From Pandoraea iniqua (GTDB lineage: Bacteria > Pseudomonadota > Gammaproteobacteria > Burkholderiales > Burkholderiaceae), in NCBI RefSeq assembly GCF_902459685.1, contig NZ_CABPSF010000001.1, positions 992,001 through 1,056,000 of the forward strand: a stretch of 64,000 nt of DNA, given 5' to 3'. Position numbers and translations under genes: made by a program. Every line of letters begins with the position of its first letter. Within the stretch, counting starts at the first letter, position 1. Of this stretch, positions 41,787-51,059 are shown in pieces. The notes below the pieces were generated by a model, which saw only the letters and a list, made by a program, of their open reading frames with translations, had not been told where the DNA came from and ran no database searches.

Positions 41787-43037
41787 TCACCAGTTGATGT
41801 CGACGCAGAGCACTTGCAGGCCCTGCTTCGCCGGGGTGGCGATGGAGGCGGTCACGCACAGGTGCGCCTCGTTGATCGACAGATACGGCGGCGTGAAATG
41901 CACTTCGCCGGGTTCGCGCATCGCCTGAATGAAGTACGGACGCCGTGCCCAGTTCGCGCCTTGCGAATGCAGCAACGGACGGAAGCGCTTTGCACGTTGC
42001 GACGAATGGTTGATCGGCAGCACGTTGTCGCCGATCTGACGGCCTGCCGCGTCGAGCAGAAAGCAGCGTGCCGCGTCGGGCAGTGCCAGCAGATCGTGCG
42101 ACGCCTCGATGATGTCCATGCCCTGTGCGATGCGTGCGGCGGCCGCTTCGATACCCGCCACATACGGCGCGAGACGTGCATGTTCGGCACGCTCGCGTTC
42201 CACCAACTGCGTGCGTAGCGCGGCGGAAAGCGCGTCCATGCGCTCGGCAGCGACCTTCGACGGCACCGGGTCGACATCCGGCGCAGCGAAATACTGCCCC
42301 TGCACGAAGTCGACGTTGCACTCCAGTGCGATCAACGCTTCGCGGTCGGTCGTGAGCCCGCCCATCATTACCAGTTGTCCCGATTCGTGCAGCAGCGACA
42401 CCAGACCGGGCAGCACCCGCGCCAGATGCGACTGCTCGGTGGCTTGCGCGAGAATGCCGCGATCGAGCACCACGATGTCGGGGCGCAGATCCCACACCCG
42501 GTCGATATTCGAATGCTTGGCGCCGAAACCGCCGAGCGCGATCACGAAGCCTGCTTTGCGCAGGCTGCCGACGATGGCGCCGAAGCGTGGCGTGTCGCCG
42601 CCCGCCTGCTCGGGCACTTCGAGCACCACGCGCTGCGGCGAGAGTCCAATAGCCTTGAGCGTCGCAATGAGCGCATCGCCGTAGACCGTATCCATCAGCG
42701 CGGCCGGATGCAGGTTCAGGAAGAGCCACGCGTCGCGGCTGTCGAATTCATGGAAGTTGCCCAGATGCAGCGATTCGGCGAGGCGGCCGAGTTCGAGCAT
42801 GTCGCCGTGACGGGCCGCGAGCGTGAAGACTTCGTGCGACGGCACGTGACGGCCTTGCGCGTCGTGCGCACGCAGCGACGCGTGATAACCGATGGCGCGG
42901 CGGTGCGACACCGAGAAGACCGGCTGGAAGACGCTGCAAATGGTGAAGTCGCCGTAAATGACGATACGGCGGCCGTCCTCCGCCGCCGTGAGGCGGGGCG
43001 GCAACAAACCGGGGGCGTCGAGGTCGATCATGCTCAT
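41787..43037 (-). CDS. Degenerate EAL-domain protein with C-terminal sensor region
   Basis: A 416-residue protein (ATG 43037; a TTG at 43088 would add 17 residues). Residues ~33-260 have the EAL fold, but the signature is lost: Y-E-A-L-L-R has become Y51-H-A-S-L-R56, and the metal-binding D-D-F-G is L168-G-G-F-G172. N108 and E140 remain. It therefore should not hydrolyse cyclic di-GMP. The C-terminal part (about 275-416) resembles a small-ligand PAS/Cache-like fold ('GRQIGDNVLPINHSS', 'PPYLSINEAHLCVTASIA'). A signalling or protein-interaction role is likely. It is a single gene convergent with the LysR gene. Confidence 0.85.
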   Translation of the reverse strand: MSMIDLDAPGLLPPRLTAAEDGRRIVIYGDFTICSVFQPVFSVSHRRAIGYHASLRAHDAQGRHVPSHEVFTLAARHGDMLELGRLAESLHLGNFHEFDSRDAWLFLNLHPAALMDTVYGDALIATLKAIGLSPQRVVLEVPEQAGGDTPRFGAIVGSLRKAGFVIALGGFGAKHSNIDRVWDLRPDIVVLDRGILAQATEQSHLARVLPGLVSLLHESGQLVMMGGLTTDREALIALECNVDFVQGQYFAAPDVDPVPSKVAAERMDALSAALRTQLVERERAEHARLAPYVAGIEAAAARIAQGMDIIEASHDLLALPDAARCFLLDAAGRQIGDNVLPINHSSQRAKRFRPLLHSQGANWARRPYFIQAMREPGEVHFTPPYLSINEAHLCVTASIATPAKQGLQVLCVDINW

Positions 43038-43264
43038 GGTGTGGACAGGCACGGGGGCGGCAATGTTGTTTACAGAATAGGTGAGCAAGAACCGTGCTCA
43101 AAGGCGCAGGGGCGGCGCCGGCGCTATTGTCCGTGATTTTCGGACGCCATTGGGCCGCATTACACGGGTATCGCACCAGTGTGTGGCGGGTTCGCACCAT
43201 CTTGGGGCGGCCGGCCGCGAGCCTCGGCCATCCGCCCCCGCCGCGTCAAATCCCCAGCTTTCGC

Positions 43265-44560
43265 CTAGGGCTGAAGCACTTGCGCCCGCCGCGCCACCCG
43301 CGCGAGCAGCAGCGCGCAGACCACATTGAACAGATGGAGTCCGCCGGGGCCGACCAGCGTCATGACGAGCGACGCGATCATCGGTCCGAGAATGCCCCCG
43401 ACGGAAAACAGGATCAGCAACGTGGCGCTGACCACCACGCGTTGCTCGGGCGCGGTGCGATCGTTCACATGCGAGACGATCAGGCCGTACTGCGTGAAGT
43501 TGGCCGCCGAGAACAGGAACATCAGCAGGAACACGAGCCAGTGCGCCTGAATGACGATCAACGGCGCGCAGAACGCAGCAGAGGCGAGCGCCAGCCGGCG
43601 CGACAGCGTGCGCCGGTCCATGCGGTCGGAAAGCCGGCCGATGGGCCACTGCATGAGCAGGGCGCCGAACAGGGCCACGCCCATCAACGTGGACAGACTG
43701 CCGATCGACAGGCCGATGCGCGTCAGGTAGATCGGCACGATGGCGTAGAACGCGCTGTACAGAAAGCCCGCAAGAATACAGCCCGGAATGGCGATCGGCG
43801 TCGCGCGGGCCATCTCGGTGATGCCGTCGAACAGGCTCATGGCCGGTTGCTTGACGAGGCGTTCATCGGCCACGCGCGTGGGCCAGCCCTGCATCAGCGT
43901 GATGGGCAGAATGGAGGCGACAAACAGCCCCGCGACCAGCAACAGTTGCCCTTCGCTGCCGGCTTCGCCGACGTTGAGCAGAAATTGGCCGGCGCCCACG
44001 GCCAGATAGTTGATCGTGAGATACGAGCCGAACACGCGCCCGCGCATGGTGTTGGGTACCGACCCGTTGAGCCAGCTCTCGACCGTGGTGTACACGCCCA
44101 TGAGCGCGAGCCCGGTGCCGAGGCGGAACAGGCAGAGCATGAGCGTGGTTTCGCTCACGGCGAAGCCCATGACGAACAACGCGGCCAGCGCTGTGAAGGC
44201 GACGAACGCGCGATGTTGGCCGATGCGCTCGATGAGCGAGCGGTTGTAGAACGCGCCGAGCAGAAAGCCGCCGTAGTAGCACGACTGGATCACGCCGACG
44301 GTAAACGTCGACGCACCGTAATGCAGCGCATGGAACGGAATCGAAGTGGCGAACAGCCCGTTGCCGACGACCAGCACGCCGTAGGCAAGCAGAATGCCCA
44401 TGAGCGCCGGATAGACGCTGATGGGCAGCGGCACGGCATCGGCCGGTGCCGGACCGGGCGCAGGCGACGGCGCACCGAGCAGGGCACCTTCGGAGAGGGG
44501 GCCCCGGCGATCGGGTTCGTCTTCAGGCAAAGAGGTGTCGAGCGACGGATCTCGCTGCAT
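43265..44560 (-). CDS. MFS transporter, YcaD-like group
   Basis: A 431-residue major facilitator with a 45-residue Pro/Ala/acidic N-terminal tail before 'ALMGILLAYGVLVVGNGLFAT'. 'GAFYNRSLIERIGQHRAFV' is the loop 2-3 region and 'WPIGRLSDRMDRRTLSR' the loop 8-9 repeat, as in the YcaD/MFS_1 predicted transporters. It is a monocistronic gene between the EAL-like protein (about 230 bp away) and the sulfonate cluster. Substrate unknown. The gap 43038-43264 shows no gene. Confidence 0.85.
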   Translation of the reverse strand: MQRDPSLDTSLPEDEPDRRGPLSEGALLGAPSPAPGPAPADAVPLPISVYPALMGILLAYGVLVVGNGLFATSIPFHALHYGASTFTVGVIQSCYYGGFLLGAFYNRSLIERIGQHRAFVAFTALAALFVMGFAVSETTLMLCLFRLGTGLALMGVYTTVESWLNGSVPNTMRGRVFGSYLTINYLAVGAGQFLLNVGEAGSEGQLLLVAGLFVASILPITLMQGWPTRVADERLVKQPAMSLFDGITEMARATPIAIPGCILAGFLYSAFYAIVPIYLTRIGLSIGSLSTLMGVALFGALLMQWPIGRLSDRMDRRTLSRRLALASAAFCAPLIVIQAHWLVFLLMFLFSAANFTQYGLIVSHVNDRTAPEQRVVVSATLLILFSVGGILGPMIASLVMTLVGPGGLHLFNVVCALLLARVARRAQVLQP

Positions 44561-44713
44561 CGTGTCTCGTGGGCAGGTGAGCGATACCCTGAATCATCGC
44601 ACGAGATCGCCGGCGCCGGCCCTGCCCGGCATCAAACACCCTGCACAAAGCGTGCCCCGTGAAGGGCTCGCTTTGTCGTTGCGGCTACTGCAAAGTGCGT
44701 TTTAATTCGCGCA

Positions 44714-46042
44714 TCAATGTTCCGCGATGCCCGCGCCGTGCCATACATGCTGGCGGCGCTTTTTACTGGCAATCCACGCGGCCGACAGGGCACTGATCAG
44801 ACCCGCACACAGCACGTAGATACAGATCAGCCACGGCTCGCCGCCATTCTTCTGCAACAGATAGGTGGCGATGATCGGGCTCAGGCCGCTCGCGAAGATT
44901 CCCGAGAACTGGTAGACGAACGAGATGCCGGTGTAGCGCACCCGTGCATCGAAAAGCTCTGCGAACAAGGCGGCTTCGGGACCGTACACCGAGGCGTAGA
45001 TGACACCCAGCGGAATCACGATGGCGAGCCACACGAGAAACACATTGCCGCCGCTCGCCTTCATCAGCCAGAACCCGGCAAACGACGACAGGCCGGTGAG
45101 CAGCGAGCCCCAGAAGTAGATACGCGTGCGGCCGACGCGATCCGAGAGTTTGCCGAAGAACGGAATCGTGAAGATCATCACGAACGCGGCGGCCATCACG
45201 CCCATGAGCGCTTCGGTCTGCGAGAGCTTGAGCGTCTGCGTCAGGTAGGCAATCGAGAACACGCCGAAGATGTTGAAGAACACCCCGTCGATGAAGCGCG
45301 CGCCCATGCCGGCGAGCACGTTGCCCGGGCTCTTGGTCAGCACGTCGGCAATCGGAATCTTGATCTCGGCACCGGCCTTCTTGATCTTCGAGAACTCGGG
45401 CGTCTCCATCACGTTCAGGCGGATGTACATGCCGATGGCGACCAGCCCGACCGACAGGAAGAACGCCACGCGCCAGCCCCATGCGAGAAACTGCGCGTTG
45501 GTGAGCGTGTACGACAGCAACGCCACCACACCCGACGCAAGACACAGCCCGAGCGCGAGCCCGACCTGCGGAATGCTCGCGTAATAGCCGCGCTTCTCCT
45601 TGGGGGCGTATTCGAACGCCATGAGCACTGCGCCGCCCCATTCGCCACCGAGCCCGATACCTTGCAGCACGCGCAGAAAAAGCAGCAGACACGGCGCCCA
45701 TAGGCCGATTTGCGCGAATGTGGGCACCAGCCCGATGAGCATGGTCGCCACGCCCATGATCGAGAGCGTCATTACGAGCATGCTCTTGCGTCCGAGCTTG
45801 TCGCCGAAGTGGCCGAAGATCACGCCGCCCAGCGGCCGGCTCAGAAAGCCCACCGCGAACGTGCCGTAGGCGAGCATGGTCGAGACCAGCGGGTCGCCAC
45901 TCGGGAAATACAGCTTGTTGAAGACGATGCCGGCGACGACGCCGTACAGGAAAAAGTCATACCACTCGATGGTGGCGCCGATCAGGCTGGCGACGACGAC
46001 ACGGCGCATCTGCCGGGCGTCGGTCTGAGTCGATGCATTCAT
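44714..46042 (-). CDS. iseU: MHS-family transporter, probable isethionate importer
   Basis: A 442-residue, 12-helix symporter of the shikimate/metabolite:H+ family. 'SLIGATIEWYDFFLYGVVAG' in helix 1 and 'PLGGVIFGHFGDKLGRKSML' in loop 2-3 are MHS signatures; 'GIGLGGEWGGAVLM' is also typical. A GGAGAC ribosome site precedes ATG 46042. It lies 52 bp downstream of a GMC dehydrogenase and shares its orientation, with an IclR gene divergent. This order matches the isethionate locus known from Cupriavidus (transporter IseU, dehydrogenase IseJ, regulator IseR). The substrate is inferred from that context and the xsc/pta genes nearby. Confidence 0.75.
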   Translation of the reverse strand: MNASTQTDARQMRRVVVASLIGATIEWYDFFLYGVVAGIVFNKLYFPSGDPLVSTMLAYGTFAVGFLSRPLGGVIFGHFGDKLGRKSMLVMTLSIMGVATMLIGLVPTFAQIGLWAPCLLLFLRVLQGIGLGGEWGGAVLMAFEYAPKEKRGYYASIPQVGLALGLCLASGVVALLSYTLTNAQFLAWGWRVAFFLSVGLVAIGMYIRLNVMETPEFSKIKKAGAEIKIPIADVLTKSPGNVLAGMGARFIDGVFFNIFGVFSIAYLTQTLKLSQTEALMGVMAAAFVMIFTIPFFGKLSDRVGRTRIYFWGSLLTGLSSFAGFWLMKASGGNVFLVWLAIVIPLGVIYASVYGPEAALFAELFDARVRYTGISFVYQFSGIFASGLSPIIATYLLQKNGGEPWLICIYVLCAGLISALSAAWIASKKRRQHVWHGAGIAEH

Positions 46043-46094
46043 GGTTGTCTCCGAATCTTTTAATGATGTGTGCCGTCTTTACTGCCAACGCTGC

Positions 46095-47768
46095 CTAGAC
46101 TGCGACCGCCGTCGATGCCTGTGCTGCCGTTCTGGTCTCTGTGTCGCGATAAATCTCCGTCATGCCCGGCCCTCGCCGGCCGTCTTCGAGAATCATGTCC
46201 GCCGCCTTCTCGGCGATCATGATCGTCGGTGCATTCGTGTTGCCCGAGACCAGCTCGGGCATGATCGATGCGTCCACCACGCGCAGCCCGGCGAGCCCGT
46301 GCACGCGCAGCCGGTCGTCCACCACGGCCATGGGGTCGTGGCCCATCTTGCAGGTGCCTGCGGGGTGATAGATCGACTGGCTGTAGAGGCGCGCGGCTTG
46401 CAGCAATTCGTCGTCGCTCTGGTACTGTGCGCCGGGCACGAACTCGCTGATGATGTGCGGTGCCAGCGATGGCGCCGCGGCAATGCGGCGCGCCACCTTG
46501 ATGCCGTCGATGACGACCTGATGGTCGCGCGCGTCGGACAAATAGTTGGCGTGAATCGCCGGGTATTGCAGCGGATCGTTCGAAGCAATCTCCACGCTGC
46601 CCCGGCTGAATGGACGCAACTGACAGACCGACGAGGTGAACGCCGAGAACGGATGCGCGCCTTGGCCCGGCTTGTCCGCCGAGAGCGGCTGCATGTGGAA
46701 CTGGATGTCGGGGCGCTCGACCTCAGGGCGTGAGCGCGTGAAGATCGTCACCTGACTTGCTGCCAGCGTCAGCGGACCGGTGCGAGCGAACGCGTATTGC
46801 AGGCCAATGAGGGCCTTGCGTAACGGGTTGTTCACTTCATCGTTCAGCGTGCGCTCACGCGTCTTGAAGACGAGGCGAACTTGCAGGTGGTCCTGCAAAT
46901 TCTGGCCGACGCCCGGCAACGCGTGCCGCAGTGCGACGCCCGCCTTTGCCAGTACCGTGGTTGGCCCCACGCCCGAGTTCTGCAACAACTGCGGCGAGCC
47001 GATGGCCCCGGCGGCGAGAATCACTTCCACGCGTGCCCGGGCTTTCTTGCGCTGGCCATCCTGCAAATACTCGACACCGACCGCGCGCTTGCCATCGAAC
47101 AGCACGCGACACGTCTGTGCGCGCGTCTCGACAATCAGATTGCGACGTTCGCGCGCCGGCTTCAGAAACCCCTTTGCCGTACTCCAACGAAAGCCCCGAA
47201 ATGCCGTCTGCTGGAAGTAGCCCACGCCTTCCTGTGTCGCGCCGTTGTAATCCGCGTTGAACGGAATACCGATGTCCTGCGCGGCCGCGATGAAGTGATC
47301 GGCGATGGGGCGGCGCAGCCGCAGGTCAGACACCTTGAGCGGGCCGCCGGCGCCGTGATACTCACTTGCGCCGTGTTCCTGATCTTCCGATTTCTTGAAG
47401 TAGGGCAGCACGTCGGCATAGCGCCATCCGCGATTGCCGAGCGAGGCCCAGCGGTCGTAATCCTGACGCTGACCGCGCACATAGAGCAGCCCGTTGAGCG
47501 AACTGGAACCGCCGAGTACCTTGCCGCGGGGCCAGTCGATCTGCCGATTCGCGACGTTCTCGTCGGCCTCGGTGCGATAGCACCAGTCGAGTGCCGGGTT
47601 ATGCATCGTCTTGAAGTAGCCGACCGGAATGTGAATCCACGGATTGCTATCCGGTCCGCCCGCTTCGAGCAGCAACACCTTGTTCGCGGGGTCGGCACTC
47701 AGCCGGTTCGCGAGCACGCAGCCTGCCGAGCCTGCGCCGACGATCAGATAGTCCACCTCATGTTCCAT
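46095..47768 (-). CDS. iseJ: GMC oxidoreductase, probable isethionate dehydrogenase
   Basis: FAD-dependent glucose-methanol-choline dehydrogenase, 557 residues from ATG 47768 with AGGAGA upstream. The dinucleotide fold '[19 protein letters not shown]' is at residues ~5-23, GMC signature 1 at '[18 protein letters not shown]' and signature 2 at '[19 protein letters not shown]'. The catalytic His is in '[13 protein letters not shown]' near the C-terminus. BetA-like proteins of this type oxidise alcohols. Beside iseU- and iseR-like genes and xsc it should oxidise isethionate to sulfoacetaldehyde. Choline or another alcohol cannot be excluded from sequence alone. Confidence 0.75.
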   Translation of the reverse strand: MEHEVDYLIVGAGSAGCVLANRLSADPANKVLLLEAGGPDSNPWIHIPVGYFKTMHNPALDWCYRTEADENVANRQIDWPRGKVLGGSSSLNGLLYVRGQRQDYDRWASLGNRGWRYADVLPYFKKSEDQEHGASEYHGAGGPLKVSDLRLRRPIADHFIAAAQDIGIPFNADYNGATQEGVGYFQQTAFRGFRWSTAKGFLKPARERRNLIVETRAQTCRVLFDGKRAVGVEYLQDGQRKKARARVEVILAAGAIGSPQLLQNSGVGPTTVLAKAGVALRHALPGVGQNLQDHLQVRLVFKTRERTLNDEVNNPLRKALIGLQYAFARTGPLTLAASQVTIFTRSRPEVERPDIQFHMQPLSADKPGQGAHPFSAFTSSVCQLRPFSRGSVEIASNDPLQYPAIHANYLSDARDHQVVIDGIKVARRIAAAPSLAPHIISEFVPGAQYQSDDELLQAARLYSQSIYHPAGTCKMGHDPMAVVDDRLRVHGLAGLRVVDASIMPELVSGNTNAPTIMIAEKAADMILEDGRRGPGMTEIYRDTETRTAAQASTAVAV

Positions 47769-48120
47769 GCCACCTGTCTCCTGCCTGAGTTCGCATCCGT
47801 GCACCGCGCCCGGATGAAACGATTCGTTTCGGATTGTTTCGATTCAATGTCGGCGAGCGCTTGATAAATGCCAAGTGAAAAGACGTGCGGAACGGGAAAC
47901 TGAAACGGAATTCGCCGATGGCGTCTCAGAACAATGCAATTGCTGCGGCGCATCTGCGGGGTTTCACTAAGGGAGGGGGGGCAGTGCTAAAGCGAGAGAT
48001 GTCGCGTCCCCGATCGTTGTCGAATGTCACTCGGACAGGGGTAATCCCGGGGCTGATGATCATCAAATAATTGGTATATTTTGTTTCTTTTATTTTGATG
48101 GTCGAGTGCGAGGAGGCGCG
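47769..48120. promoter_or_regulatory. Divergent iseJ / iseR control region
   Basis: No gene is seen in 352 bases. TTGTTTCG lies at 47834-47841, among three loosely repeated GATT(C)GTTTCG units (47821-47845) about 60 bp before iseJ. A perfect 12-bp dyad, TGATGATCATCA, is at 48054-48065. It is followed by ATTGGTATATTTTGT (48070-48084), which recurs with one change in the xsc promoter, and by TTGTTTCT (48081-48088), which recurs in the second iclR promoter. A GAGGAGGCGCG ribosome site precedes ATG 48121. Confidence 0.6.
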
Positions 48121-48981
48121 ATGCGCGAGACAGGCACGCTGGACGAACTGGACATTCGCGCGAGCGAAGAGGCGCGTAACCTGCGGGCACTGGCCATCAT
48201 CGAGCGACTGGCGATCGCCGGGCAGCCCTATACGCTGTCACAACTGGCGACGCGTCTGTCGATCCCCAAAGCCACGCTCATGCGGCTGATCGAGGCGCTG
48301 GAGTTGTGCGGCTACGTGGCGCATGTGCCCGATTCGCGCGGCTCGGAGCGCGGGTTGTCGCTGGGGCCGCGTGCAGCGCGTCTGGCATTGGTCACACTGG
48401 CGAATAACAACTTCACGCGTGCCGCGCGCTCGCTGCTGCGCGGGCTGGTCGATCGCGTCGGCGAGACCGTCAATCTCACCGCGCTCGACGGCGACGAAGT
48501 GCTCTACATCGAACGAGTGGAAACCAACGAGCCGCTGCGCATGCAGATGCATCCGGGCATGCGCGTGCCGTTGCATTGCACGGCGAGCGGCAAGTTGTTT
48601 CTGTCGCAGATGCCGGCGGCCGAGCGGCGTGCGGTGCTCGCGCGCCTGACGCTCAAGCGGATGACGCCGCGCACGATCACGGACGTGAGCCTGCTCGATG
48701 CCGAACTCGACCGGCTGGCGGCGCGCGGCATCGGTATCGACAACGAAGAATTCGTGCGCGGCATGGTGGCCGTGGGGGTGCCGGTGCGCGCCCCTGACGA
48801 CGGCCACGTGCGCGCCGTGCTGGCGGTGCATGGCCCGACGGCGCGTGTGACGCTGGAGGAGTTGCTGGGGTTGGTGCCGACGCTTCGCGAGACAGCGACG
48901 GCGCTGGTGCCGTTACTCGACTGGCAGCGCGCGAGCAAGCTGGATGCGCTGGCGAAAAAGGGCGAAGCGGAGAAGGTTTGA
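48121..48981 (+). CDS. iseR: IclR-family regulator, IseR-like
   Basis: A 286-residue IclR regulator. ATG 48121 is preferred over GTG 48106 because GAGGAGG precedes it. The helix-turn-helix 'YTLSQLATRLSIPKATLMRLIEALELCGYV' is at about residues 39-68, and the effector domain has 'GETVNLTALDGDEVLYIERVE' and 'LHCTASGKLFLSQMP' with 'IDNEEFVRGMVAVGVPVRAP'. It faces iseJ-iseU. The same 15-base motif (one mismatch) sits before iseR and before xsc, so it may coordinate both steps. Isethionate or sulfoacetaldehyde as effector is inferred. Confidence 0.78.
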   Translation: MRETGTLDELDIRASEEARNLRALAIIERLAIAGQPYTLSQLATRLSIPKATLMRLIEALELCGYVAHVPDSRGSERGLSLGPRAARLALVTLANNNFTRAARSLLRGLVDRVGETVNLTALDGDEVLYIERVETNEPLRMQMHPGMRVPLHCTASGKLFLSQMPAAERRAVLARLTLKRMTPRTITDVSLLDAELDRLAARGIGIDNEEFVRGMVAVGVPVRAPDDGHVRAVLAVHGPTARVTLEELLGLVPTLRETATALVPLLDWQRASKLDALAKKGEAEKV

Positions 48982-49040
48982 GACGCTGAACAAGGCGCAG
49001 GGAACGCGAGCCTCGCGCCCCCTACATTCCATCGCCGCTA

Positions 49041-49829
49041 TCAGAACGTACTGGCGAGTTCCTTGGCGGCTTCCTGCAAGCGCGGCACGAATTCCATCGC
49101 TTTCGAGAGCGACGTGCGCGACACGGGTGCATGCACGGCCACGGCGGCGATGCACTGCCCATCTTCCTTGAGCACCGGCGCGGCGACGCAGGCGATCCCC
49201 AGCACGAACTCTTCGTTATCGACGGCAATGCCCTTGTGGGCGATGCGGTCGAGTTCGCTTTCGAGCAACTCGGGATCGGTCAGTGTGTTGGGCGTGAAGC
49301 GTTGCAGCTTCATGGCACGCAGCAGGGCGGCACGCTGTTCACGCGGCATCATCGCAAGCAGCAACTTGCCGCTGGCGCTGCTATGCGCCGGCACGTGCGA
49401 GCCGGGCTTGAGATCGAGGCGCAGCGGCCACGGCGCTTCCATACGGTCGAGATAGAGCACTTCCGTCTCGTGGAGCATCGTGAGGTTGCAGGTCTCGCCA
49501 AGGTCGGCGACCAAGCGGCCGAGAATCGCGTGACGCATGCGTCGCGCACCGGCCTGCATCATCACACCCAGACTGAGCTGCGCGAGACGCGGGCCGATCA
49601 CATAGGCGTTTTTCTGGCCGGGTTCGCGAATCACGAGGCCGCCCGCTTCGAGCGAGCCGAGCATGCGATGCAACGATGCCTTGGGCATCTGGATGTCGTG
49701 CGCCATGTCGGCGAGCGAGACCGGGGCGTCGGCGGCCACCAGATATTCCAGTAAGGCGAACGCCCGCAGGGTCGGGGTGTCGGCCTTGCTGTCTGCCGAG
49801 GAGTCGCTCTTGGTCGCTGCGTCGTTCAT
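49041..49829 (-). CDS. Second IclR-family regulator, divergent from cobST-like genes
   Basis: A 262-residue IclR protein from ATG 49829 (GGAACGG upstream; the frame extends 40 codons further without homology). The helix-turn-helix 'VSLADMAHDIQMPKASLHRMLGSLEAGGLV' and effector domain 'GETCNLTMLHETEVLYLDRMEAPWPLRL', 'AHSSASGKLLLAMMP', 'VDNEEFVLGIACVAAPV' align throughout with the iseR-like gene 60 bp away, suggesting a paralogous pair. A 29-bp operator-like palindrome lies between it and the CobS-like gene. A GGAACAA-N4-TTCC element before xsc resembles that site. Confidence 0.85.
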   Translation of the reverse strand: MNDAATKSDSSADSKADTPTLRAFALLEYLVAADAPVSLADMAHDIQMPKASLHRMLGSLEAGGLVIREPGQKNAYVIGPRLAQLSLGVMMQAGARRMRHAILGRLVADLGETCNLTMLHETEVLYLDRMEAPWPLRLDLKPGSHVPAHSSASGKLLLAMMPREQRAALLRAMKLQRFTPNTLTDPELLESELDRIAHKGIAVDNEEFVLGIACVAAPVLKEDGQCIAAVAVHAPVSRTSLSKAMEFVPRLQEAAKELASTF

Positions 49830-49960
49830 ATGCGCCGTTCCGGAAAATGGATCAGCGGTATTGTACCCAAACGGGTTGTCGAACGGCATTGGCAGGGTCC
49901 GATGCGTTTCAGTTCGCTCGAATGTAGACGACGCTATCTTGACCGTCAATCGTTAATTTT

Positions 49961-49989
49961 ATTTTTCGGAACAATTTGTTTCTAAAAAT
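49961..49989. promoter_or_regulatory. 29-bp quasi-palindromic operator between iclR and cobS-like gene
   Basis: Centred on T49975, the two arms ATTTTT-CGGAACAA and TTGTTTC-TAAAAAT match at 12 of 14 positions. The core GGAA-N7-TTTC has the layout of IclR-family operators (E. coli IclR uses TGGAAAT-N-ATTTCCA). It lies 60 bp before CobS-like ATG 50049 and 130 bp before the iclR ATG 49829, a position to control both. Confidence 0.7.
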
Positions 49990-50048
49990 AGTTAACGCTA
50001 TGATGCCGAAAATGACGGCCAGACGGCGCGGCACAGGAGACGGACGTG

Positions 50049-51059
50049 ATGCAAAGCCAGAGTGAAATCCAAAGTCAGCCCATGCTGGCGCAACCCGATC
50101 ACCTGATCGATGCGCGCAGCGTGTTCGGTATCGATGTCGATCTGAAGGTGCCTGCGTACCGCGAGCGCGACGACCACGTGCCCGAGATCGATACGGCCTA
50201 TCGCTTCAACGCGGACGTGACGCTGGCCATTCTCGCGGGCTTCATGAACAACCGGCGCGTGATGGTGCAGGGCATGCACGGCACCGGCAAGTCGACGCAC
50301 ATCGAGCAAGTGGCTGCCCGCCTGAACTGGCCTTGCGTGCGGGTGAATCTCGACGGCCACATCAGCCGCCTCGATCTCGTCGGCAAAGACGCCATCGTCG
50401 TGCGCGACGGTCATCAGGTCACCGAGTTTCAGGAAGGCATCGTGCCGTGGGCCTTGCAACGGCCGGTGGCACTGATCTTCGATGAGTACGACGCGGGCCG
50501 CCCCGACGTGATGTTCGTGATCCAGCGCATTCTCGAGCGCGACGGCAAGTTCACGCTGCTCGATCAGAACCGCGTGATTCATCCGCACTCGGGGTTCCGC
50601 ATGTTTGCGACGACGAACACCGTGGGTCTTGGCAATCTGAACGGCCTTTATCACGGCACGCAGGTTCTCAACCATGCGCAGATCGACCGTTGGAACGTGG
50701 TCGCCACGCTCAACTATCTGTCGCGCGAAGACGAGGCCGGTATCGTGCTGGCGCGGGTGCCGGAGCTCGGCACCGATGCCGGGCGCACGCTGATCGACTC
50801 GATGGTCAGCGTGGCCGAACTTACCCGCAAGGGCTTCGCCACCGGCGATCTCTCCACGCTCATGTCGCCACGCACGGTCATTAACTGGGCCGAGAACGTG
50901 GGCATCTTCCGTGACGAAGGACTGGCGTTCCGTCTGACCTTTCTTAACAAGTGCGACGAGGCGGAACGGCCCATCGTCGCCGAGTACTACCAACGCGCGT
51001 TCGGCCGAGAACTGACGCTCGACGACGGCACGCGCTCGCTGCTGGCCGATGCGTCATGA
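50049..51059 (+). CDS. CobS-like AAA+ ATPase
   Basis: A 336-residue MoxR/CobS-type AAA+ ATPase (ATG 50049 with AGGAGACGG upstream; GTG 50046 is also in frame). The short CobS N-terminal module '[22 protein letters not shown]' precedes Walker A G75-M-H-G-T-G-K-S and Walker B '[11 protein letters not shown]'; '[11 protein letters not shown]' is sensor 1. In aerobic cobalamin synthesis CobS and CobT form the ATPase of cobaltochelatase with CobN. Here no cobN or cobalamin gene is present, and the partner overlaps by 4 bases. A metal-insertion or enzyme-activation chaperone within the sulfonate locus is possible. Confidence 0.85.
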   Translation: MQSQSEIQSQPMLAQPDHLIDARSVFGIDVDLKVPAYRERDDHVPEIDTAYRFNADVTLAILAGFMNNRRVMVQGMHGTGKSTHIEQVAARLNWPCVRVNLDGHISRLDLVGKDAIVVRDGHQVTEFQEGIVPWALQRPVALIFDEYDAGRPDVMFVIQRILERDGKFTLLDQNRVIHPHSGFRMFATTNTVGLGNLNGLYHGTQVLNHAQIDRWNVVATLNYLSREDEAGIVLARVPELGTDAGRTLIDSMVSVAELTRKGFATGDLSTLMSPRTVINWAENVGIFRDEGLAFRLTFLNKCDEAERPIVAEYYQRAFGRELTLDDGTRSLLADAS

